Shown in pieces: positions 26,254 to 33,931 of a DNA stretch of 45,067 bases. This DNA comes from Gemmatimonadota bacterium. GTDB lineage: Bacteria > Gemmatimonadota > Gemmatimonadetes > Gemmatimonadales > GWC2-71-9. The position numbers and the translations under genes were made by a program. The stretch spans positions 1 to 45,067 of the forward strand of contig JAOTVV010000025.1 of the NCBI GenBank assembly GCA_029863245.1, in the 5' to 3' direction. The notes below the pieces were generated by a model. It was not told where the DNA came from and did no database searches. It saw nothing but the letters and a program-made list of their open reading frames with translations. The first letter of the stretch is position 1. Each line of letters opens with the position of its first letter.

Positions 26254-28029
26254 CTACTGACCCGGGGCCCTCACGTCGAGGATGTGCGGCGTCACCAGAA
26301 TCAGCAGATCCTGTCGCACTTCGCGGCGACGGGTCACGCCGAACAGGTTGCCGATGACCGGCAGATCCACCAGATAGGGGATACCGCTCCTCGACGTCGT
26401 GACCGACGTCTGCGTCAGGCCGCCGATCACCGCCGTCTGTCCATCGTTTACCAGGATCTGGCTGGTCGCCTCGCGGGTCCCGAACGCGACGCCGAGGTCG
26501 GTATCCGCGACGTTGACCGAGGAGTTTTCGGCCCGGATGTCGAGCAGCACCTGCCGGTTGGCCGTCACATGCGGCGTCACCGCTAGCCGGATGCCGGTCT
26601 CGACCAGCTGGATGCTGGCCGCTGCCGCCGCCTGCGCGCCCACGTCCACCACCCGGATCGGGGTCCGTTCACCCACCCAGATCTCCGCCTTGCGGTTGTC
26701 GGCCGTGGTCACGACGGGCTCCGACTGCTCGTCGGCGAGTTGCGCCGACTCGAGCGCCTGGAGCCATGACGTCAGGCTGAACCGGCCGAGCGCAACCGTG
26801 AACAGCAGGTCGAGGGCGGTCGCGGGCAGCCGCTGCGAGGCATTGGCCACACCCGCAATGGCATCGCCACCGAGGTTCACGACCGCCGGAATCAGCTGCG
26901 GGTCGTAGGGCTGGAACGCGTCCTGAAGGCCGTCGGCGTTCGTATCGAATCCCTTCGTCGGGTCGGGCCGGGCGATCACCGTATTGAAGAACGTGCTTCG
27001 CCCATCGTCACCAAAATCGTACTGGATGCCGAGGTCCATCACGTCCGTGCGGCTCACGAGGATGATCTTGGCCTGGATCGAGACCTGTGGCGTCTGCAGA
27101 TCGAGGTTTTGGACCAGCTCCTCCATGTTGGTCACACGGCTCGGGACGTCGGTCACGACCAGGCTGTTGGTGGACGTGTCGGCCACAACCTTCCCCCTCC
27201 CCGACCGCGCCCCGTCGAGCACCGGGATGAGTGCCGACGCTTTGGCGTAATTCACCCGCATGATCTTGGTCGTGAGGGGTTCCAGCGAATCCCGCGCCGA
27301 CAGCGCTTGCTGCGTCGCGACCCGGATGATTCCATACTCGTTTTCCGCGGCGGCCAGGCCCTGCGACTCGAGGATTGCCTGGAACGCCACGTCCCACGGC
27401 TGGTTGCGGATCCTCGCCGTCACGTGGCCGGAAACGTCCTTCCCCAAGACGATCGTCTTCCCGCTCAGCGCCGCAAACCCCTCCATGACCTCGGCGATGG
27501 TCGCCGAGTCGTAGGAGGCTGTTACGACGGTCTGCTGTGACTGGAGCGGAGTCGGCGGCCGTGGCGCTGGATTCGCGGCTGCGCGGGCCGGGCTCACGCG
27601 GGGTGCGACCCGGTCGGTCGCCGCCAGCGACGACCACGCCGCGAAGGTCCGATCCGTGCCGATACTGATCCGAATCGCGTCGTCGACGTACTCCAGCTCG
27701 TAACCCCGTAGCGACTCCAGCTCGAGCACGATCCGCACGACATCTGGCCGGAACTGCCCGGAGCGGATGTTCACGATGCCGCCGCGGTTACGCCCGTCGT
27801 ACAGGATGCCCGACGCTTGGAGCGTCGCGCCGACCACGTCGATCACGAGCCTCGCCGGGTGGTCGAGCGTGAAGTCCTGGACGCTGACGCTCCCCGCGAC
27901 GTCGATCACCACGACGGCGCGGCCGGCGCCTGGCAGCACGCTCACCGCCTTGACCTCGCCCGGCCCCGCGAACACCGGGGGAGCCATCAGGACGAGCCCG
28001 ACGAGTGCGAGCATCATAGACCGCTTCAT
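26254..28029 (-). CDS. pilQ: Type IV pilus secretin PilQ
   Basis: The 591-residue outer-membrane secretin forms the pore for the pilus fibre. It has a signal peptide (cleavage near PVFA-GPG, residue 21), a single AMIN domain (~25-125) for cell-wall contact, an Ala/Pro-rich linker, an STN domain (~170-230, with FAALSGKTIVLGKDVSG), a secretin N-domain (~245-315) and the secretin core (~345-590) ending DLPVIGNLFGVTRRR and LLILVTPHIL. One AMIN domain instead of two or three makes it shorter than proteobacterial PilQ. The ATG overlaps the pilP stop by four bases. It is the last gene of pilMNOPQ. Confidence 0.95.
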   Translation of the reverse strand: MKRSMMLALVGLVLMAPPVFAGPGEVKAVSVLPGAGRAVVVIDVAGSVSVQDFTLDHPARLVIDVVGATLQASGILYDGRNRGGIVNIRSGQFRPDVVRIVLELESLRGYELEYVDDAIRISIGTDRTFAAWSSLAATDRVAPRVSPARAAANPAPRPPTPLQSQQTVVTASYDSATIAEVMEGFAALSGKTIVLGKDVSGHVTARIRNQPWDVAFQAILESQGLAAAENEYGIIRVATQQALSARDSLEPLTTKIMRVNYAKASALIPVLDGARSGRGKVVADTSTNSLVVTDVPSRVTNMEELVQNLDLQTPQVSIQAKIILVSRTDVMDLGIQYDFGDDGRSTFFNTVIARPDPTKGFDTNADGLQDAFQPYDPQLIPAVVNLGGDAIAGVANASQRLPATALDLLFTVALGRFSLTSWLQALESAQLADEQSEPVVTTADNRKAEIWVGERTPIRVVDVGAQAAAAASIQLVETGIRLAVTPHVTANRQVLLDIRAENSSVNVADTDLGVAFGTREATSQILVNDGQTAVIGGLTQTSVTTSRSGIPYLVDLPVIGNLFGVTRRREVRQDLLILVTPHILDVRAPGQ

Positions 28030-28517
28030 TGGGTTCCCTCCTGCCTGCGGCGTAGTCGGAGCGACGACTGTCGCTCAACGCCGAATTCTTCGATCATCAC
28101 CAGGACTTCGTCCTGTCGGATGGCCGTGATACGGAGCCGGCCCAGCTCGTCACCCACACGCACGGTGTATCGCTTGCCCACGGTGGTGTCGCGGAGCACC
28201 GCGACGCTCCCACCGGGGTACCGCGCATCGAAGTTGATCGCCGTCACCCGGAGATCTTCGAGTAGCGGTCTGACACCGCCGGTTCGCAGGAGCGACTCGA
28301 ATGGATCGCGCCCCGAAGCCGTATACGTGAACACTTCGCGCAGAAGCTCGGTCCCGCTCTGAACTTCTGCCTCCGTTGCAGCCATCTCGGTCTGGGGAGG
28401 TGGCGGCTCGCTGGCCGGAGCGCCCGGCACGACGGCCTCCTCCCCTCCGCAGGCAACAGTGCCCAGACCGGCGCACATCGCCATCCAGGTCAGCGCGCTA
28501 CGGAGTCTCACTGGCAC
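28026..28517 (-). CDS. pilP: Type IV pilus assembly lipoprotein PilP
   Basis: The 163-residue lipoprotein has lipobox GTVAC near residue 23, then a Pro-rich linker and a small beta domain. The middle segment YTASGRDPFESLL resembles the conserved PilP entry GRRDPF, and the domain ends in RIRL-type strands (LGRLRITAIRQDEVLVMIEEF). PilP links the inner-membrane PilMNO complex to PilQ. The start chosen is GTG at 28517, giving a 20-base overlap with pilO; a second GTG two codons later (28511) is equally possible. Its position between pilO and pilQ is canonical. Confidence 0.88.
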   Translation of the reverse strand: MPVRLRSALTWMAMCAGLGTVACGGEEAVVPGAPASEPPPPQTEMAATEAEVQSGTELLREVFTYTASGRDPFESLLRTGGVRPLLEDLRVTAINFDARYPGGSVAVLRDTTVGKRYTVRVGDELGRLRITAIRQDEVLVMIEEFGVERQSSLRLRRRQEGTQ

Positions 28518-29103
28518 CTCCCGCCACTTGCGACTTCACGAAGGTCCGAATCTCGAATCGCGCTTCGAGCAGGGCCCCGGTCGTGTCGGCATAGAACTGT
28601 TCAGCCACCGCCTGCGCCGGCCTGAGGGTCAACTCGTACGGCACCATGATGCGTTGCAGCGAAGCGATGTCGGACAGGAACTCACCCACCTGATCGTAGT
28701 GTCCGAACACCTGCAGCCGGTAGCGGTAGGTATCGAACATCGACCCGGGCTCGACGGACTGACGAGCGAACTCGGCGATCTCCACGTCCCTGAGCGAGGC
28801 CCGGGCCGCGATGTCGTCGATGAGCTGGGGTACCTCGTTCTCGGCCGGGACGAGCTGTCGCATCAGTCCCAGGCTCCCCTCGAGCCGCTGGATCCGCTCC
28901 CGCAGCTGTTCCACCGTGCCCTGCGCCAACTCGCGCTTGGCGATGTCGATCTGCGTTTGCAGGGAATCCACCTCGCGCTGGAGGGCGTTCACCTCGTCCA
29001 TCTTCGGCGCCCTCCACAGGAACCAGAAGGCGGCGGACAAGGCGACCGCGAGCACGATCACGATGGTGAGAACCTGTTTCCGGTCTTTTTCCGTCAGTGC
29101 CAC
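28498..29103 (-). CDS. pilO: Type IV pilus inner-membrane protein PilO
   Basis: A 201-residue bitopic protein: a short cytoplasmic start, one transmembrane helix (about residues 11-30), a coiled coil (VNALQREVDSLQTQIDIAKREL and onward), and a periplasmic ferredoxin-like domain. PilO pairs with PilN to align the pilus machine. GHYDQVGEFLSDIASLQRIM is typical of PilO. The start is GTG at 29103, eight bases after the pilN stop. Confidence 0.92.
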   Translation of the reverse strand: MALTEKDRKQVLTIVIVLAVALSAAFWFLWRAPKMDEVNALQREVDSLQTQIDIAKRELAQGTVEQLRERIQRLEGSLGLMRQLVPAENEVPQLIDDIAARASLRDVEIAEFARQSVEPGSMFDTYRYRLQVFGHYDQVGEFLSDIASLQRIMVPYELTLRPAQAVAEQFYADTTGALLEARFEIRTFVKSQVAGGASETP

Positions 29104-29111
29104 GGTTCCCC

Positions 29112-29792
29112 CTAGCGGACCGATTCGATCACGGACACCGTTCGCACGAAGTCCGTCCCGGCCTTCTTGAACGTTGCCGTGATGCTGAACGCCCGCATTG
29201 CCTTGTCGTCTTCCAAGACGGTGGTCGCCGGCCCCTCAATCACGTTCTCCATCCAGGGAGACGCTGCGAGTCGGCGCAGGAAGCGCGTGTACGCCGTGAT
29301 CTCCGACGTCCGCCCTTCCAGCTCGAACCGGAGCGGCTGCACCACGTCCACCGAGTCCTCCTCGAGCACCGGACTGCCCTGCAAGGCTACCAGGCTCACG
29401 AGCCAGGAGTAGTCCGGCAGGGCCCGCGTCACCTCTTCGAGGATGTGTGGCCACACGTACCGGTCGGCATCGATCTGCCGGATGGCGTCGAGCTCGGCCA
29501 CCAGCGAATCCCGCAGTCGCTCAGCATGGCGTTTCTGCGCCATCAAGTTGCCATAGCGCCGCGCCTCGGTCCGGACGTCTTCTGCCCGGTTCTCCAACAG
29601 CACGTGCCGCGTCTGCGTGAGCGTGAACAGCCCTCCGATGAACACGATCGCGGCCACGCCGGCACCGACTGCTCCGAGGAGCAGCGGGTCCTTGACCCCG
29701 GCGACGAGGCCGCTGAAATCGGGCATCTGGAGACCCGCGCCCGCTTTTCGCTTACGCTTGCTCCCCCCGAGGAGGTTGATCTCGATTCTCAT
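29112..29792 (-). CDS. pilN: Type IV pilus inner-membrane protein PilN
   Basis: The 226-residue protein begins with MRIEINLLGGSKRKRK, the INLL motif that inserts in the groove of PilM. A transmembrane helix follows at about residues 40-60, then a coiled coil (MAQKRHAERLRDSLVAELDAI) and a ferredoxin-like periplasmic domain (LVSLVALQG...VQPLRFELEGRT). It is about 30-40 residues longer than typical PilN because of the spacer between INLL and the helix. The ATG at 29792 has a GGAGGG ribosome site, 18 bases after the pilM stop. Confidence 0.93.
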   Translation of the reverse strand: MRIEINLLGGSKRKRKAGAGLQMPDFSGLVAGVKDPLLLGAVGAGVAAIVFIGGLFTLTQTRHVLLENRAEDVRTEARRYGNLMAQKRHAERLRDSLVAELDAIRQIDADRYVWPHILEEVTRALPDYSWLVSLVALQGSPVLEEDSVDVVQPLRFELEGRTSEITAYTRFLRRLAASPWMENVIEGPATTVLEDDKAMRAFSITATFKKAGTDFVRTVSVIESVR

Positions 29793-29810
29793 CGTCGGCC
29801 CTCCTGGCCC

Positions 29811-30860
29811 TCACGCCGCCTTGCGGAGGGCGAGACCCGCAGCCAGCATCAGCAGTGGCCCGACCTCGTCCGCATTGATCGTATCGAACACGCCTTCCTT
29901 GGCCTGCACGCGCTGGAGCGGCGTCGCGATCTGCACCGGCACCCGGAGCCGCTTGGCAAGCACATCCATGAGCCCGGGGATCCGCGCGCCACCACCACAA
30001 CAGTACACGCGTTCCACGCCACCCATGTCACCGGTGGCGGACTGCAGGAAGGCGCTCGCGCGCTCCAAACCAACCGCCATCTCCTCACCGCGGCTCCGCA
30101 GATACGGCTCGAGATCTCCCGTGAGCTCGTACCCCTGGAGCAGCTCGTCGGCGTCTTCGGCCGACATCCCGCGCTCCCGCTGCAGGTCCTCCCGGAACTT
30201 CCGCGTGCCAACCGCCAAATCTCGCGTCAGGAGGGGCACGCCGTCCAGTAGGATGTTCACATTGGTCACTTCGTGGCCGACGCTGAGGAGCGCCACCCCG
30301 CCGCGCATCGCCTCGGGGTAGTTCAGCTCGAAGGCGTTGTGGAGGGCGAACGCATCGACGTCCACGATCGACGCCTGAAGGCCCGCCTGCGCCAAGAGTT
30401 GAACCTTGTCTTCGATGAGGTCCCGCTTCGCCGCGACGAGCAGCACGTCCATTTGCAGTCCCTGCCCGTACGGATCCAAGATCTGGAAATCCAGCTCCAC
30501 GCCCTCGATGTCGAACGGGACATGCTGCTGGGCTTCCCACCGCACGACCTCGAACGCCTCGCTCTCCTTCATGCGGTCGACCTGGATCTTCTTGACGATG
30601 ACGTCGCGTCCCCCGACGGCGACCACGACCTGCTTCTGCTTGATCCCCGCCGAACGCAACAGACCTTGGATGGTGTCGGCAACAATGTCGGGGTCCATGA
30701 TCTCTCCCTCGACAATGGCGCTGCCGGTAATGGGCGCGACCGCCACACGCGCGATCTGCGGCTCATCCTTGGAGTGATCGATGGCCACGAGCTTCATCAG
30801 CCCGCTGCCGACGTCAAGGGCGACCGTCGTTTTGGACCGCCCGAGTCCGAAAAGAGCCAT
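29811..30860 (-). CDS. pilM: Type IV pilus assembly ATPase-fold protein PilM
   Basis: The 349-residue actin/FtsA-like cytoplasmic protein binds the PilN tail and nucleotides. Motifs are TTVALDVGSGLMKLV (phosphate-1), VVVAVGGRDVIVKKI, VRWEAQQHVPFDIEGVELDFQIL, LLSVGHEVTNVNIL (phosphate-2) and VYCCGGGARIPGLMDVLA (adenosine loop). Length and order match PilM. It is the first gene of pilMNOPQ, behind a sigma-70-type promoter at 30905-30933, and 134 bases downstream of the pilX-like gene. Confidence 0.95.
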   Translation of the reverse strand: MALFGLGRSKTTVALDVGSGLMKLVAIDHSKDEPQIARVAVAPITGSAIVEGEIMDPDIVADTIQGLLRSAGIKQKQVVVAVGGRDVIVKKIQVDRMKESEAFEVVRWEAQQHVPFDIEGVELDFQILDPYGQGLQMDVLLVAAKRDLIEDKVQLLAQAGLQASIVDVDAFALHNAFELNYPEAMRGGVALLSVGHEVTNVNILLDGVPLLTRDLAVGTRKFREDLQRERGMSAEDADELLQGYELTGDLEPYLRSRGEEMAVGLERASAFLQSATGDMGGVERVYCCGGGARIPGLMDVLAKRLRVPVQIATPLQRVQAKEGVFDTINADEVGPLLMLAAGLALRKAA

Positions 30861-30887
30861 ATCTCCCGACCGTTGAACGAGATAAGT

Positions 30888-30921
30888 GGGGTGAGCGGCA
30901 GACTACAGTACCGCTCACCCC
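30888..30921. promoter_or_regulatory. 11-bp inverted repeat at the pilM promoter
   Basis: GGGGTGAGCGG (30888-30898) and CCGCTCACCCC (30911-30921) form a perfect inverted repeat around 12 bases. The spacer contains the -10 element of the pilM promoter. It could be an operator for a dimeric regulator or a hairpin separating pilX from pilM transcription. No T-run follows on the minus strand. Confidence 0.5.
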
Positions 30922-30933
30922 CGATTTTGTCAA
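30905..30933 (-). promoter_or_regulatory. Candidate sigma-70 promoter of pilMNOPQ
   Basis: A perfect TTGACA (complement of 30928-30933) and TACTGT (complement of 30905-30910) are separated by exactly 17 bases. They lie about 45-75 bases upstream of the pilM ATG. The -10 matches consensus at the key first, second and last positions. Confidence 0.6.
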
Positions 30934-30993
30934 GCTCCAACCTACTTTAACCGGCCAGCAACAAGTCTATCTGGGACTGTGAGTTACGTCACT

Positions 30994-32109
30994 TTAGTTC
31001 AGGTTCACCCAGCTCCGCTCCTGGAACAGCGCGCCCGGAGCCGAGTTCTGGAGGGCTTTGATGATGGCGCAGCTCGAGTAGTTCACCACCGCGTTGCCGA
31101 GCACCACGTTCTGGTCGAAATCCACGTTGGCCGCGATCAGGCCACCGTTGAAGTGCCCGCCGGTGCCCTGGGTGTTCACCGTCTTCCGCACGATCACCGG
31201 CCCGTAGAACTGGAAGCCACCCTGGACATCCAGGTTGCCGTTCACGATGAGCACCCCCTGCCCCTGCTCCCCGTTGATATTGGCATCGCCCTCGACCCAG
31301 ATGATCGGGAAGTAGTCGCCGCACGGCTGCGCGGGATTGAGTGGATCGCCCCAGTTGTTCTCGTCGGTCTTGTTGCACGCGGTTCCCGTGAGCGTGGGCG
31401 CCACTTTCCGGGTCCCCGACCCGACGAATTTGTTGGCCATGGCCTTCAAATCGTCGAAGCTCACGTCACCGAACGTCTCGAGGCTCCCCACCGTGATCGA
31501 AGGATCCTCTTCGATCGGCGGATTGCCGGTAACACAGGACATGTCTTTGCAGCCCGACGTGCTGATCTGGGTGATGTCGGGAAGCTGGATGCCGGGAAGC
31601 GCCGGATTGAGCGCCGGACATCCAGTCCAACCCGGCGGGAAGTGATCGTTCCCGTCGATCATCGACGAGCCGCCGATCTTCAGCATTCCCTGCGTCTTCA
31701 GCGCCGCGGTCACGTTGAACTGGATCGGGCGCAGGCGCACGAGGAGACCAACCTGCTGGCGCGACGCGCTGTCGCGGCTGAACCCCTCGGAGCGGACCAG
31801 GTAGTTCAGGTCGCTCAGCCGGCGGGTGGAGCCCCGGTACCAACCACCGTTGCTCGGGAGCGTGCCGGCAAACAACACGCTATCGCCGATCGGCAGCTGA
31901 TTGAGGGTGCCGGTCGTCCAGCCAGTGACCTGCTGGCTCGCGCCCTCCTCGGCGGCGGAGAACGCCTGCTGGTGGGTGATCGTGTTACGCCCCACCCGCT
32001 GCTCCTGCATGCCGATGAAGAACGAGCCCGCCACGAGCGCCCCGATCACCACGAGTGCGAAGATGGCCATCGCCAGGGCGATGCCGCGTTCGTTGCGTAC
32101 CGATTTCAT
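30994..32109 (-). CDS. pilX: PilX-like minor pilin/pilus assembly protein
   Basis: The 371-residue protein starts at ATG 32109, behind a perfect AGGAGG; an upstream extension is rejected. The N-terminus NERGIALAMAIFALVVIGALV is the PilX-type signature: a short leader ending in Gly and a hydrophobic helix that lacks the Glu5 of major pilins. The large C-terminal part is Gly/Asn-rich with repeating short strands (VLIVNGNLDVQGGFQFYGPVIV, GGHFNGGLIAANVDFDQNVVLGNAVV), suggestive of a beta-solenoid. Four or more cysteines could make disulfides. It is last in the fimT-pilV-pilW-pilX series and probably part of the pilus tip complex. Confidence 0.8.
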   Translation of the reverse strand: MKSVRNERGIALAMAIFALVVIGALVAGSFFIGMQEQRVGRNTITHQQAFSAAEEGASQQVTGWTTGTLNQLPIGDSVLFAGTLPSNGGWYRGSTRRLSDLNYLVRSEGFSRDSASRQQVGLLVRLRPIQFNVTAALKTQGMLKIGGSSMIDGNDHFPPGWTGCPALNPALPGIQLPDITQISTSGCKDMSCVTGNPPIEEDPSITVGSLETFGDVSFDDLKAMANKFVGSGTRKVAPTLTGTACNKTDENNWGDPLNPAQPCGDYFPIIWVEGDANINGEQGQGVLIVNGNLDVQGGFQFYGPVIVRKTVNTQGTGGHFNGGLIAANVDFDQNVVLGNAVVNYSSCAIIKALQNSAPGALFQERSWVNLN

Positions 32110-32138
32110 GTTCGCGCCTCCTATGATGTGCGCCCGGC

Positions 32139-33002
32139 TCACCGGGTGTTGTTCCTGAGGGCCACATGCGTGGCGAGTGTGTCGACCAGGCGCGCCATGG
32201 ACGAGCCGCGCCGCACGACTCCCTGCGTCATACCGGCAACCGTCACACCGATCCGCGCCACCTCAGTGGGAGTGGTCGTCGCCACACCCAAGCTGTCGAA
32301 GTAGGTGAACTGCAGGCCCCCGGACTCCAGCGGACCGATCACCGGCTGCGTCGTGGTCCAGCCCGTGCCCTTGACGTACTGCCGGGCACCGAGCCAGTCA
32401 TCGCCCAAACCGTCGGTGTAGGTGAGCACCTGCATCATCTCGAACGTCCGAATCGGCGCTCCCGCCAACGCATGCGCGAGGCCACCCGATGGATAGACAT
32501 TGTTGAGCGCGAGCGTGAGGCTCGGGGCGGCCGCCGGGCACAGGGTGCCCGGAGTCGCGGTCACCACGTTGGCGTGAATCCAGTAGTTATCCGTTCGGGT
32601 GCCCGGATCACGCTCGGCAAAGACCATGATCGAGTCACGGGTCGGATCGATGCCGCGGATCCCGTAGATCATGCTGCGCCACAACGTGATCGTGCCGGTC
32701 CCGGCCGCGCTCACCGGCGGCAGGCACAACACGCCCAGGCTGCGCATCGCCTTATAACTGATCGCCGTGGACGAGATGGCCGCGAGGTCGCTCTCCATGG
32801 AGTCCCTCGCGTTCGCCTCGCGCAGCTCCGACGGCAGGATCGACACCGCTCCCCGGAGCGTGGAGTTCAAGTCCACGCGCTCGCTCTGTTGGCGATACAG
32901 CCGCTGGTTGGTGCTGAGCAGCTGGTAGATCGACAGCCCGACCGCGCTCACCAGCACCATGCCCACCAACAATTCGATGAGACTAAAACCGCGTCTATTC
33001 AT
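32139..33002 (-). CDS. pilW: PilW-like minor pilin
   Basis: A 287-residue prepilin-like protein with the class III/type IV cleavage site RRG-FSLIELLVGMVLVSAVGLSIYQLL, Glu5 present. The C-terminal domain is beta-rich and Ser/Thr/Gly-rich, with paired cysteines (LGVLCLPP, GTLCPAA). Order after fimT and pilV, and the length, match PilW. The ATG at 33002 has a GTGAGGACC ribosome site; the longer in-frame start lies in the pilV coding end. It is one of the minor pilins that prime assembly. Confidence 0.85.
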   Translation of the reverse strand: MNRRGFSLIELLVGMVLVSAVGLSIYQLLSTNQRLYRQQSERVDLNSTLRGAVSILPSELREANARDSMESDLAAISSTAISYKAMRSLGVLCLPPVSAAGTGTITLWRSMIYGIRGIDPTRDSIMVFAERDPGTRTDNYWIHANVVTATPGTLCPAAAPSLTLALNNVYPSGGLAHALAGAPIRTFEMMQVLTYTDGLGDDWLGARQYVKGTGWTTTQPVIGPLESGGLQFTYFDSLGVATTTPTEVARIGVTVAGMTQGVVRRGSSMARLVDTLATHVALRNNTR

Positions 33003-33010
33003 GATGGTCC

Positions 33011-33361
33011 TCACCGACACAAGATGGTCGTCGCAAAGGTGTCCGCCCTCGTCGCGCGTACCGTTGGCGATACCACCGTCATGGTGACCGCCCGCGAGTT
33101 GCCGCTGGCCGGTGTCACTACCGTCCAGCTCAAGGCGTACGGGCCTTGCGTCGCGCTGCCGTTGGACAGCGTGGCGCAGGGCTGACTGCGCATCCGCTCG
33201 AAACGCTCGGCGGCCGCGGTGCTGACTTCACTGTAGCGTTGCCCCTGTCCGATCATCCGGGTCACCAGCGCTGCCGTGGTGGTGAGCCCCAGGATGCCGA
33301 CCGTCAGCACCATGATGGCGATGAGCACTTCGAGGATCGTGAACCCCTGGCGATTCTTCAC
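33011..33361 (-). CDS. pilV: PilV-like minor pilin
   Basis: The 116-residue protein begins VKNRQG-FTILEVLIAIMVLTVGILGL, the PilV form of the prepilin site with Glu5. One transmembrane/assembly helix is followed by a short domain containing two cysteines (SQPCATL and ILCR at the end). The start is GTG at 33361, overlapping the fimT stop by four bases (GTGA). A frame open much further upstream is only the fimT gene read in another phase. Its last bases overlap the possible longer start of pilW. Confidence 0.87.
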   Translation of the reverse strand: MKNRQGFTILEVLIAIMVLTVGILGLTTTAALVTRMIGQGQRYSEVSTAAAERFERMRSQPCATLSNGSATQGPYALSWTVVTPASGNSRAVTMTVVSPTVRATRADTFATTILCR

Positions 33362-33795
33362 CGGATGATCCTCCCCCAAGCGTTGATGTCGACGTCGTCC
33401 TGATAGGCCCCCTTCTTCACCACGATCTTCGTGTCGCCGGCGGCGAAGCCCACGCCGCGGCTGTCGAAGGGGAGGCTGTCTCGAGTGGTGGTGACCGTCA
33501 CTCCGTAGCGGGAGTGGAGGTCTTCCACACCACCGACCGTGTCCAGCGCGCCAGTGACCGGGTGACGGGAGAGCACGTGCATCTTGTCGCCGGTCACCAC
33601 GAGGACGGTCACCCGACCTCGCTGCACCGCGGCCGTCCGGGCACGGGCATGCATCGCAACCACCGCCTCCCGCGACGACCGAACGCTCTGACGGACCAGT
33701 GCCGTCCCAATCCGGGGGATCGCCATGGCCCCGATGATCCCAATCAGACCGATGACGATCAGCACTTCCATCAGCGTGAAACCGTGACGATTCAT
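33358..33795 (-). CDS. fimT: FimT/GspH-type minor pseudopilin
   Basis: The 145-residue protein has prepilin site NRHG-FTLMEVLIVIGLIGIIGAMAIP with Glu5, then a GspH/FimT-like domain: VAMHARARTAAVQRGRVTVLV, the usual segment after the helix, and a C-terminal GVGFAAGDTKIVV resembling the FDsrG..f/l..g.i/v.. block (DSRGVGF). FimT proteins can bind DNA and help natural transformation in some species. The ATG at 33795 has a GGAGACG ribosome site. It leads the operon and has a sigma-54 promoter match at 33829-33844. Confidence 0.87.
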   Translation of the reverse strand: MNRHGFTLMEVLIVIGLIGIIGAMAIPRIGTALVRQSVRSSREAVVAMHARARTAAVQRGRVTVLVVTGDKMHVLSRHPVTGALDTVGGVEDLHSRYGVTVTTTRDSLPFDSRGVGFAAGDTKIVVKKGAYQDDVDINAWGRIIR

Positions 33796-33828
33796 GGCTC
33801 GTCTCCAAAGAATCCTGCCCACTCCATA

Positions 33829-33844
33829 ACCAAGAAGCGTGCCA
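33829..33844 (-). promoter_or_regulatory. Sigma-54 promoter of the minor pilin operon
   Basis: Read on the minus strand this is TGGCACG-CTTC-TTGGT. The -24 half is a perfect consensus TGGCACG, the four-base spacer is right, and the -12 half differs only by G for C (TTGG for TTGC). The start would lie near 33818, about 23 bases before the fimT ATG, leaving room for the Shine-Dalgarno. Three sigma-54 activators are encoded in this window. Confidence 0.65.
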
Positions 33845-33931
33845 TCTACTAAGTGACTGTCTAGTAACAACTTAGGTTTTCAGGCCGCGCCTGAGTGCAT
33901 GCAACCATCTGCACGACTGCAGCAAACTGCG

